Below are positions 35,472-43,065 of a stretch of 64,000 bases of DNA, in pieces (position 1 is the stretch's first letter; every line of letters starts with the position of its first letter). This DNA comes from Mycobacterium sp. 1274761.0. GTDB lineage: Bacteria > Actinomycetota > Actinomycetes > Mycobacteriales > Mycobacteriaceae. Location of the stretch: NCBI RefSeq assembly GCF_001668615.1, contig NZ_LZMC01000057.1:1-64000 (forward strand), in the 5' to 3' direction. The notes beneath the pieces are model-generated. The model was given only the letters and a program-made list of their open reading frames with translations. It was not told where the DNA came from and did not search any database. Both the position numbers and the translations under genes were made by a program.

Positions 35472-36557
35472 ATGACCGCCTGTCGAGGATGTGGCAAAAC
35501 AGATTTGAGCCGGGTGCTCGATCTGGGGAGGGTGCCTGCGGCCGATTACTTTCCGCCGGCGACCGATCCGGTGACAGTCGACGAGGCCGTGCACGAGCTG
35601 GCGATGGATGTCTGTCTCGTGTGCGGTCTGGCCCAACTTGCTGACGACGACACCGTCGCCGATGAGCCGCGTGGTGTCGAGCCGCAGGCGCTGAAGGACC
35701 AGGCCGAGTCCGCGATCGCTCGGGTCGCGGAGGCCGGATGGTTGCGAGGAAAGACGGTGCTGGAGTTCGGCAGTCCCCACGGCGGCAGTTGGCTGCCCTT
35801 GTTGACGCAGCGGGGATACACCACGGTTGATACGCCGGCGGATGTTGTGCTGGATTGTTTCGGCATCATGCATGAGCCGGATCAGAAGGCCGCGTTCGAG
35901 CAACGCGCAGCAGTGACCGCCCCGGGCGGAGTGCTTCTACTGCAGTATCACTCGATCGTCACGATCATCGAGCAAGGCCAGTGGAATGCGCTGCGGCATG
36001 GGCATTTCGCCTATTACTCGCTGACCACATTGTCGCGGTTACTCGCGGAAGTAGGGTTGTCGGTGGTGACCGCCTGGGAGTTCGATCTTTACGGCGGGAC
36101 CGCGCTGTTGGCCGTCGTCCACGGCGAGGCGGAGCCCGACGAATCGGTGCGGCGCATCCTCGAGGCCGAGGATGCGCTGAACATCACCGACCCCACCGTT
36201 GTCGGCGGGTTGCAGATCAGCGCCGATCGTCACGCCGGCGAACTTCGGCAGTGGCTCGAGCACGAGCGCCGCCGCGGGCGTGAGGTTTACGCCTACGGCG
36301 CCGCGTCGCGGGCGGTGGCATTGTTCAGTCGGGCCAGGATCGGCTCGCACCTGCTGAGCGCCGTCGCGGATGCCTCGCCTGCAAAGCAGGGCAGGCGGAT
36401 GCCCGGAACCGACATTCCGATCATCCCGCCGGAGGAACTTGTTGCGGCGGAACCGGATCGGGTGCTGCTGACGCTTCCGGACCTGCTGCCGGAACTGCAG
36501 GAGCACATGCCCGAACTTGACGGCCGGTGGACGGTCGACGGCCAGTTCATGAGGTGA
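35472..36557 (+). CDS. Divergent C-methyltransferase paralog with altered active site
   Basis: 361 aa, same domain order as the protein at 30400: zinc module with CRGC and CLVC, a methyltransferase core, then the C-terminal YAYGAASRAVALFS domain. The SAM segment is weaker (LEFGSPHGGSW). The segment corresponding to YHEHF is RHGHFAYY, so the family Tyr and Glu are replaced. It may have changed substrate or lost methylation activity. ATG 35472 lies 14 bp from the oppositely directed cupin start, and its 3' end overlaps the convergent aminotransferase by 11 bp. Confidence 0.7.
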   Translation: MTACRGCGKTDLSRVLDLGRVPAADYFPPATDPVTVDEAVHELAMDVCLVCGLAQLADDDTVADEPRGVEPQALKDQAESAIARVAEAGWLRGKTVLEFGSPHGGSWLPLLTQRGYTTVDTPADVVLDCFGIMHEPDQKAAFEQRAAVTAPGGVLLLQYHSIVTIIEQGQWNALRHGHFAYYSLTTLSRLLAEVGLSVVTAWEFDLYGGTALLAVVHGEAEPDESVRRILEAEDALNITDPTVVGGLQISADRHAGELRQWLEHERRRGREVYAYGAASRAVALFSRARIGSHLLSAVADASPAKQGRRMPGTDIPIIPPEELVAAEPDRVLLTLPDLLPELQEHMPELDGRWTVDGQFMR

Positions 36558-37908
36558 CGGCGCTGACCTCGAGTCGTCGTGGTGCTGAGAATCGTCGGAT
36601 GGCCGGTGCTACGGGACGGCCGCGGAGTAGCCCGTCCACAGCACCTTGCTCGATGGCCCGACGATAAACGGGAAGCGCGGCGCGCACGGCCTCGACGGTG
36701 TACTCGATGTCACGGTCGGTGTGTGCCGCCGAGGTGACGAACGACTGCCCCAGGACCCCGCGGTCGAGCAGTTCCTGCAAGAACAACGTGCGATAGGCCT
36801 GTGACGGAGAACCTTCGCAGTCACGTGTTACGAATGCTAGGCAAGCCGGCCTTCCCGTCAGTTGTATGTTCTCCGTCAGGCCCTCTTCTTCGACTGCAGT
36901 TCGGACTCCCTCTGCCAGGAGCCGTCCCGCGTGTTCCATCCGACGAATCGGTTCATCGTTGACGTACGCCTCTGTGACCGCGCGGAAGGCGGCCAGCGAG
37001 CTGGTCTCGGGTCCGTGCGTCGTCGACAAGAGGAACACGCGTTCGCGGTCGGTCTGCAGTCCGCCGAGCTCCATGAACTCACGCTTGCCCGTCAACGCGG
37101 ACAACGGAAAACCGTTACCCATTGCCTTGCCCCAACACGAAAGATCCGGCTGCACGCCATAGATCGATTGCGCGCCGCGTGCCGACCATCGAAAGCCGGT
37201 GATCATCTCGTCGAAGATCAACAACGCCCCGTGCCGGTCACACAGGGTCCTCACGCCTTCGAGGAAACCGGGTTCGGGTTCTGCGTTCGCGGTGGCCGCT
37301 TCGAGGATCACGCAGGCGACGTCCTCGGAGGCCAGGACCGCTGCAAGTGAGTCGAGATCGTTATAACGGAAACCGACGGTCGCTTCCCTGCTCGGCGTTG
37401 GTATGCCGGCGTTCATGTCGGTGGTTCCGATGAACCAGTCGTCGGTGGAGAAGAAGGGCTGCTGGCATGCGGCCACCCTCACCCGCCCGGTCACCGCGCG
37501 CGCCAATCGAATCGCAGCGGTCGTGACGTCGGATCCGTTCTTGGCGAACTTCACCATGTCCGCGCTCGGGACGAGGTCCAGAAAATCTTCTGCTGCAGCG
37601 AGTTCGAGGGTCGTCGGTCGGGTGAAGTTCACCCCGTCGCCGATGACCGCGCGCACCGCGTCCACTACGGGCTGATATCCGTGGCCCAGCGTGACCGCTC
37701 GTAGCCCCATTCCGTACTCGATGTACTCGTTGCCGTCGGCGTCCCACACGCGACATCCCCTGCCGCGGACCAAGATCGGGGTCATGTACTCGGGGTACTG
37801 ATCCGAGCCCCGGGCATAGGTGTGCGCGCCGCCAGGAATGAGATCGTGTAGCCGTGATTGAAGGGCGTTGGAGCGTTCGAACGATCTGGTCCTGGATACG
37901 GGGTGCAT
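36547..37908 (-). CDS. Class III PLP aminotransferase, glutamate-1-semialdehyde aminomutase-like
   Basis: 453 aa. It opens with IPGGAHTYARGSDQYPEYM, has VKFAKNGSDVTTAAIRLAR near residue 120, IFDEMITGFRW near residue 235 and the PLP lysine in CWGKAMGNGFPLSALTG. Such GSA-like aminotransferases also occur in sugar and lipid clusters away from heme synthesis; here it probably aminates a keto sugar or a small-molecule decoration (inference). It is transcribed with the upstream lyase-like lipoprotein gene, 13 bp away. Confidence 0.78.
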   Translation of the reverse strand: MHPVSRTRSFERSNALQSRLHDLIPGGAHTYARGSDQYPEYMTPILVRGRGCRVWDADGNEYIEYGMGLRAVTLGHGYQPVVDAVRAVIGDGVNFTRPTTLELAAAEDFLDLVPSADMVKFAKNGSDVTTAAIRLARAVTGRVRVAACQQPFFSTDDWFIGTTDMNAGIPTPSREATVGFRYNDLDSLAAVLASEDVACVILEAATANAEPEPGFLEGVRTLCDRHGALLIFDEMITGFRWSARGAQSIYGVQPDLSCWGKAMGNGFPLSALTGKREFMELGGLQTDRERVFLLSTTHGPETSSLAAFRAVTEAYVNDEPIRRMEHAGRLLAEGVRTAVEEEGLTENIQLTGRPACLAFVTRDCEGSPSQAYRTLFLQELLDRGVLGQSFVTSAAHTDRDIEYTVEAVRAALPVYRRAIEQGAVDGLLRGRPVAPAIRRFSAPRRLEVSAVTS

Positions 37909-37921
37909 AACTGTCCTCCGT

Positions 37922-38803
37922 CTAGAGCGGGGTCAGCCCGTCTTCGGTATCGGCCACTGAGAAACCATCGTGATACACAGCGCCGGTAGGCGTTATGTGG
38001 GAGTCGCGGTAGTAGCCCTGTTTGAAGTACGCACCACCACCACCGGGCATCAATGTCCGTACGCTGCATCGTGTTTCGCCTGCGCACGGCGTCGCGGTGA
38101 ACCTCTGCGGGGCGCCATTGAGCCAGAACTCGATGAACCCCACGTCGTCCCGCGCGGACCATTTGATGTGCATTTTGATGTCGTTCCACACTCCGCGAGT
38201 GACAGGCGCACTCCACGGAGTGAATGTCGGCCCGGCATCGCCGGGAGCGTTCCACGTAGACAGAACGATGCCCCAGCGATCGCCGCCCACGTTGGTCGGC
38301 CCGGCATTGAACGCCACCGGCGGTGACCCGTCGGCATTGGCGTGCCATTGCGCCACCACGCTCCAGCCCTGGCCGGCCGGAAAGTCATTGCCGAACATCG
38401 AGCTCCACTGGTACCAACGGTCATCGCCCTCGTCGGCCCCAGTCGCTGCTTCACCGCTGACCTCGGCACGGTCATTGCAGCACATGCCTTGCGGATGGTC
38501 GCCCTGGCGAAGCTCGAAGCGAGCGGCGAATCTGCCCTGCCGGACCACATGGGTTTCGATATCCATGCTGTAAGTCGGCGCTATCTCATTGCACGGCACA
38601 CTTCCGGCCGCGACGTTCTGACAGTTGAGCCACTGGTCGAAGTTGCCTGTTTCGTAGTCACCGACGAAGGTTGGGCGCTCAGTCGACGGGGGGCTGGCCG
38701 GTGGTGCCGCGTTGGCCGGCGGGGGAGCGGCTGCGGGGGCGCAACCTGTGACTGTGGCTGCCACGACCGCCGCGAGCAGCGGTGGACACAATGCCCATGC
38801 CAT
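37922..38803 (-). CDS. Secreted heparin-lyase-I-like polysaccharide lyase lipoprotein
   Basis: 293 aa. An N-terminal signal with a lipobox (LAAVVAATVTGC, Cys about 21) and a Pro/Ala-rich linker is followed by a beta-jelly-roll domain of the polysaccharide lyase type: ARFELRQGDHP, NDRAEVSGE, WYQWSSMFGNDFP, WSVVAQWHA and WNDIKMHIKWS. It should be anchored outside the membrane and trim or release the uronic-acid polymer made by this locus (inference). The upstream 100 bp is AT-rich with palindromes. Confidence 0.78.
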   Translation of the reverse strand: MAWALCPPLLAAVVAATVTGCAPAAAPPPANAAPPASPPSTERPTFVGDYETGNFDQWLNCQNVAAGSVPCNEIAPTYSMDIETHVVRQGRFAARFELRQGDHPQGMCCNDRAEVSGEAATGADEGDDRWYQWSSMFGNDFPAGQGWSVVAQWHANADGSPPVAFNAGPTNVGGDRWGIVLSTWNAPGDAGPTFTPWSAPVTRGVWNDIKMHIKWSARDDVGFIEFWLNGAPQRFTATPCAGETRCSVRTLMPGGGGAYFKQGYYRDSHITPTGAVYHDGFSVADTEDGLTPL

Positions 38804-38844
38804 CGGCTCTACCCCTAACTGGTTGGCGCGAACCTAACGTCAAC

Positions 38845-38876
38845 TACAGTAACTGTATTCGCGTAAAGGTGCGAAT
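38845..38876. promoter_or_regulatory. Palindrome pair upstream of the lyase lipoprotein
   Basis: TACAGTAACTGTA (38845-38857) is a perfect 13-bp palindrome. The adjoining ATTCGC (38857-38862) and GCGAAT (38871-38876) form an inverted repeat with an 8-nt spacer. They lie 42-73 bp upstream of the minus-strand start at 38803, a good place for an operator over the promoter. Confidence 0.5.
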
Positions 38877-38903
38877 ATACGATCGTAAACACTGTAAACA
38901 ACA

Positions 38904-40127
38904 TCAATCAATATTTGCCACCCGACGGCCCGCCCCGCGAGGCAATAGCCGGTCGTAGAAGCGAAGAAGGTGCTGTCGTGAGGTGTCCCAGGACAATTCG
39001 TCCTCTACTCGCTTACGGCCGATCCGTCCCATTTCGGCGCGGCCCTCCGGGTCATCCAGTAGCTCATCGATCTTGACGGCGAACGCCCCCTCGTCGTTGG
39101 CCGGCGCATATACCGCGGCCTCGCCCGCCGACACCCGTGCTTCGACCAGATCGAACGAAACCAATGGCCGTGCCATCGCCATGTATTCGACGACCTTGTT
39201 CATCGTGGACACGTCGTTCAGCGGGTTCTTGGGATCCGGCGACAAGCAAACATCCGCTGTCGAGAGGCAGCGCTGGACGAACTCGTCAGGCACGCGACCC
39301 GTGAACTCGACGATGTCGGAGATGCCGAGATCTTCGGCCAGGGCAACCATCTCGGTGAATGCATCACCTGCCCCCATAAAAATGAAATGCGTGTCCTGCC
39401 GACCGATCTCATGACGTAGCTTGGCGATGGCGCGTAGCGCATAATCCACGCCGTCCTGTGGTCCCATCACGCCGAGGTACGCCCCGAGATACCGCTGTCC
39501 ATTCCGCAACGCCGGATCGGGTTCACGCTGGATGAACCGGGTGAGATCCGGTGCGCTCCTGACCACCGACACCCGATCGGGCGGAATCTTTCCGCGTTCA
39601 ATTGCTACCCGCCGATAGCTTTCGTTCGTCGAGATCACAGCATCGGCGCAGAAGAAGGTCAGGCGCTCGAGCAACCGCGTCAACCAGTACAGCACCTTGC
39701 CGCCCGACGAGAACCTGGACAGGAACAGTTCGGGCACCAAATCGTGCTGATCGAAGACCGATCGCGTCCCGTCGAGGAGTCGCAAGACGACAGCGACGAT
39801 GAAGAACAGATCCGGTGGATTGCAGGAGTGGACGACGTCGATGCGGCTGTTGCGACGCACCCTTAAGGCAAGTCGTATGGAGTGCCACAGAGCCACCGAA
39901 TACTCGCGCAGATAACCGAAGGGCCCTCCTTCAGCTGCCCGCAAGGGGTAGCGCAGAATGTGGACTCCCTCGATCGTCACTTCGCGCTCGGTGTCCTGGT
40001 TGGTTCCCTGCGGACATATGACGGTCACCCGATAGCCCGCATCCGCGAGAGCACGGCTTTCCTGCCACACCCGTCGGTCGAACGGCACGGACAGGTTCTC
40101 GACGAGTACCAGGATGTGGCGGTTCAT
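38904..40127 (-). CDS. Glycosyltransferase family 4
   Basis: 407 aa. The N-terminal donor/acceptor lobe begins ILVLVENLSVPFDRRVWQESRAL, the pattern of WbuB-like GT4 enzymes; the C-terminal lobe has GVMGPQDGVDYALRAI, FMGAGD and DPKNPLNDVSTMNKVVEYMAM. It adds one sugar to the lipid-linked repeat unit at the cytosolic face. I chose ATG 40127 (MNRHILVLVE), 4 bp after the stop of the tandem GT4 gene; an in-frame ATG at 40151 lies inside that gene. Confidence 0.85.
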   Translation of the reverse strand: MNRHILVLVENLSVPFDRRVWQESRALADAGYRVTVICPQGTNQDTEREVTIEGVHILRYPLRAAEGGPFGYLREYSVALWHSIRLALRVRRNSRIDVVHSCNPPDLFFIVAVVLRLLDGTRSVFDQHDLVPELFLSRFSSGGKVLYWLTRLLERLTFFCADAVISTNESYRRVAIERGKIPPDRVSVVRSAPDLTRFIQREPDPALRNGQRYLGAYLGVMGPQDGVDYALRAIAKLRHEIGRQDTHFIFMGAGDAFTEMVALAEDLGISDIVEFTGRVPDEFVQRCLSTADVCLSPDPKNPLNDVSTMNKVVEYMAMARPLVSFDLVEARVSAGEAAVYAPANDEGAFAVKIDELLDDPEGRAEMGRIGRKRVEDELSWDTSRQHLLRFYDRLLPRGAGRRVANID

Positions 40128-40131
40128 CGGT

Positions 40132-42414
40132 TCATGCCTTCCGTCCGGCAAGCTCGGTCAACATCTGCTCATACATCCGCGCCGTTTCCTCGATGCGGAA
40201 CTGGTTTTCGGCGCGCGCGCGTCCGCTCTTGCCGAACTGCGTGCGCAGCTCGGCGTCATTCGCAACTGCCAGGAGTCGGTCGGCAAAGCAGGCGACATCC
40301 CCGACGGGAACGACGAAGCCCTGTTCGCCGTCTTCCACGATGTCGCGAACCGAGCCGCAATCGGTCGCAACGATCGGTAGGCCTGCGGCCATCGCCTCGA
40401 TCAGCGTGATCGGCACACCTTCATGCAGCGAGGACAGACAAGCCACATCGAGCCCTGGTAGCAGGTGAAGCACGTCCTTGCGGATCCCGAGAAATATTGT
40501 GCGGGAGGCGATCCCAAGTCGGCTCGCCAGCTCCCGCAGCTCGTGTTCGCGATCACCGCCTCCGATCACCACGAGGCGGATTTGTGGCACCGAAGTGACA
40601 CAAGCCGCGACCGCGGCGAACAGCACCTCGTGTGCCTTCTGCGGACTGAGCCGGGCGACTATCCCCACAACGAAGTCGGATTCCCTGACACCCAGCGCTT
40701 TCCGCGCATGCAACCGGTCCTCGCTGGTCGGCGCGGGCGGCACTGGGATCCCGTTGGGAATGACTACTTCCCGGGTGGTCGTGTGCAGGCGTCGGCCTAC
40801 ACCTTCCTCGTTGCGCAGATAACGGCCTTGTCCCTGCGACAGCAGGATGAGTGCGTCGGAGAACCCGAGTGTATTGACTGCCCATCGCGGCAGGACACGT
40901 CCGCCGACGGCCGTCAGATCCATGTCGTGGGCCGCAATCAGATTCGACGGGACCCTGGCCAGCCGTGCTGCGACGCGGCCGAGGGCGAGCGAAGCCCGGT
41001 GGTGGTGCGTCACCAGAACCGCGTCGGTCTGCGACCGACGGAAGGATCGGATGAGCCTGGACACAGTACGGATGTCGTATCTACCGGACCGACCGAGAAC
41101 CGCGACGTCGAAGCCGGCTGACCTGAACTCGTCGGCAAGCGGTCCCGCAGTGCGCAAGCACACCAGGCGAGGCGCGACGACTTCGGGGTCGAGGTGTTTG
41201 AACAGATTGAGTAGCAGCATCTCGGCGCCCCCGACGAAGGTGAGGTCGAGAACGACAGTCAACCGCACGGGCCGCGCCGCGCGGGCGGATGATTTGACGA
41301 GTGCGGAGAGTGCGTCCTCCGTAGCCGAAACACTGGAGCGCAGACTGAACTTCGTCTCCACGAGAAAACGTGCCGCCTGACCCATCCCTTTTGCGAGTTC
41401 GGTATTCGTCAGAATGCGGATCAGCCGATCGGCGAGCGCATCCGGGTCCCCAGGCGCAATCAGATATCCCGTCGCCGGTTCTTCGATCATCTCCGGTACG
41501 CCGCCGACGGCGGTGCAGACAGCGGGTCGCCCTGCGGCCATCGCCTCCAGCAGGGCCATCGGAAAGCACTCCACGGTGTAGGAACTCAGCACGAACACGT
41601 CTATCGCCCGCAGCAGTGCTGGCACATCCGCCCGTGCTCCTGTGAGCACCACATGTTCGCCGAGATCGAGCGCGTCGACAAGCCCTTCGATTTCCGAGCG
41701 CATCGGACCCTCGCCGACGATCAGGAATTTTGCCGAGGGGATCTCGTCGACCACTAACCGCGCGGCGCGGAGAAAGTTCTCGTGATCCTTCTCCGGCCGC
41801 AACATCGCGAAGATGCCGACGACCTTATCCGAACACTCGATTCCAAGGCTGGGCAATATATTTCGATCATCGGTCCAGTCGAAGTCATCGGGATCAACGC
41901 CGTTGTGTATGGTCTTGATCTTGTTCCGCGGATACTTCAGTTCGTCCACCATGTAATCGACTTGAGCACGCGCTACACCGAAATATGCGCTAGTCACTCT
42001 GTCGAGCAGGCGGTCGCCGATTCGTCGAACCGCCGAGCGTCGCTCGGTGTCGCCGCAATTGTGAACCCAGACGACGCTGTGTGGCACACGTGCCAGTCGG
42101 GCCGCGATGCGCCCGAGCGTCTCGGCGTTGTATCCCCGGGTGATCACCACGTGGGGTGCGAAACGCCGCATCTCGCGCGTCAAGTCGACCACAGCGCCGA
42201 TCGCCTGCCACTTCGTGCGGTGGAGTGAAACGGCGCGCACATGAGACTCCGCGAGAGAAGCGAAGAGTTCCCCTTCATCGCCGATGCAGACCACCTCGGC
42301 GTCGAACCGCGAGCGGTCCAGGTTGGGCATGAGGCGGGCGACATGGCGCTCCGCGCCACCGACACCGAGGTCGGGCACGACGTACATCACGCGGATGCGT
42401 CTAGCGAATGTCAT
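40132..42414 (-). CDS. Tandem GT4-GT4 glycosyltransferase fusion
   Basis: 760 aa, two complete GT-B enzymes in one chain. Domain 1 (about 1-375) starts VMYVVPDLGVGGAERHVARL and has the EX7E motif ECFPMALLE. Domain 2 (about 385-760) starts LTVVLDLTFVGGAEMLLLNL and has EGVPITLIE. Both keep a HNGVDP/PNGIPV-type loop. Probably adds two sugars in sequence, which would fix the order in the repeat unit. No frameshift or internal stop. First gene of the minus-strand operon, which runs on into the next GT4. Confidence 0.88.
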   Translation of the reverse strand: MTFARRIRVMYVVPDLGVGGAERHVARLMPNLDRSRFDAEVVCIGDEGELFASLAESHVRAVSLHRTKWQAIGAVVDLTREMRRFAPHVVITRGYNAETLGRIAARLARVPHSVVWVHNCGDTERRSAVRRIGDRLLDRVTSAYFGVARAQVDYMVDELKYPRNKIKTIHNGVDPDDFDWTDDRNILPSLGIECSDKVVGIFAMLRPEKDHENFLRAARLVVDEIPSAKFLIVGEGPMRSEIEGLVDALDLGEHVVLTGARADVPALLRAIDVFVLSSYTVECFPMALLEAMAAGRPAVCTAVGGVPEMIEEPATGYLIAPGDPDALADRLIRILTNTELAKGMGQAARFLVETKFSLRSSVSATEDALSALVKSSARAARPVRLTVVLDLTFVGGAEMLLLNLFKHLDPEVVAPRLVCLRTAGPLADEFRSAGFDVAVLGRSGRYDIRTVSRLIRSFRRSQTDAVLVTHHHRASLALGRVAARLARVPSNLIAAHDMDLTAVGGRVLPRWAVNTLGFSDALILLSQGQGRYLRNEEGVGRRLHTTTREVVIPNGIPVPPAPTSEDRLHARKALGVRESDFVVGIVARLSPQKAHEVLFAAVAACVTSVPQIRLVVIGGGDREHELRELASRLGIASRTIFLGIRKDVLHLLPGLDVACLSSLHEGVPITLIEAMAAGLPIVATDCGSVRDIVEDGEQGFVVPVGDVACFADRLLAVANDAELRTQFGKSGRARAENQFRIEETARMYEQMLTELAGRKA

Positions 42415-43065
42415 CAGCAGACCCCCGCGTGGTTAAGAGATGAAGTATTTGCCAGTGATAGTAGGTGATCGCCGTTGCGAACCGCCAGACGCAATTGTGG
42501 CAAATCGCTACTAGCAGGCGGCAATGTAATTACCTGGATTAACACAACGGTGGAAAATCATCGCGAAATCTAGCAGTCCTGCATACAGTATCGCGTATGG
42601 CGGCGCATCGATTTGCCGCCTGGCCATCGCTGATCGACGGACGCCGACCGTTGCGGGCACCGGTTGCGCGGCTCTCGACATTGATCGATCAGCAATACGG
42701 CCCCCGCAGAGGGAAGGCTCGGTGTTTGCGCGCAGAACTCGATGAGTCACCGCATGCGCGGCCGGCGTGGGTTGTCGGCGAAGTCGGAGTGAGAGTCCCT
42801 CCGTGCCGCGTCCAGGACCGCGATCTGCGGGACGCAAAATGTGCCAGTGTTACAACTGAAAGCTGTTCACCCAGCAATATTGCCTGACAGCGCAGATCGA
42901 CGATTTGCCAAATCTGCACGATCGTGTGGAATTCGAGCACCGCCTTTGGTAGTGTCGGTCCGGCCGGTGAAACGGGGCGGGATCGCCTTACTTTTCGAGG
43001 CGCGGGTCTGCGGGGAGTTTTGCGGGCTTCGGTGCATTTATCACCACCTTTGTGGGGAGGGCGAA
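42415..43065. other. Divergent intergenic region between GT4 fusion and Wzz-like gene
   Basis: 650 bp with no convincing gene, unlike the near-zero spacing elsewhere. It contains the palindrome GCAATATTGC (42874-42883), motif copy B (42902-42919) and several further ATTTGCC strings. A minus-strand -10-like TACTAT lies near 42470, suited to the GT4 operon. Downstream of copy B a -10-like GGTAGTGT is at 42948-42955. A 96-codon frame at 42597-42887 is very Arg-rich, lacks a ribosome site and is not called. Confidence 0.6.
42902..42919 (+). promoter_or_regulatory. Exopolysaccharide-locus motif, copy B
   Basis: GATTTGCCAAATCTGCAC, containing the dyad GATTT-GCC-AAATC and the shared core TTGCYRAATCTGCAC. 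It lies about 150 bp upstream of the Wzz-like GTG. Confidence 0.6.

Noticed and set aside
42597-42887. 96-codon plus-strand frame in the large intergenic region
   Set aside because: Arg/Pro-rich, no ribosome site, no recognisable family and overlapping palindromic regulatory-looking sequence.
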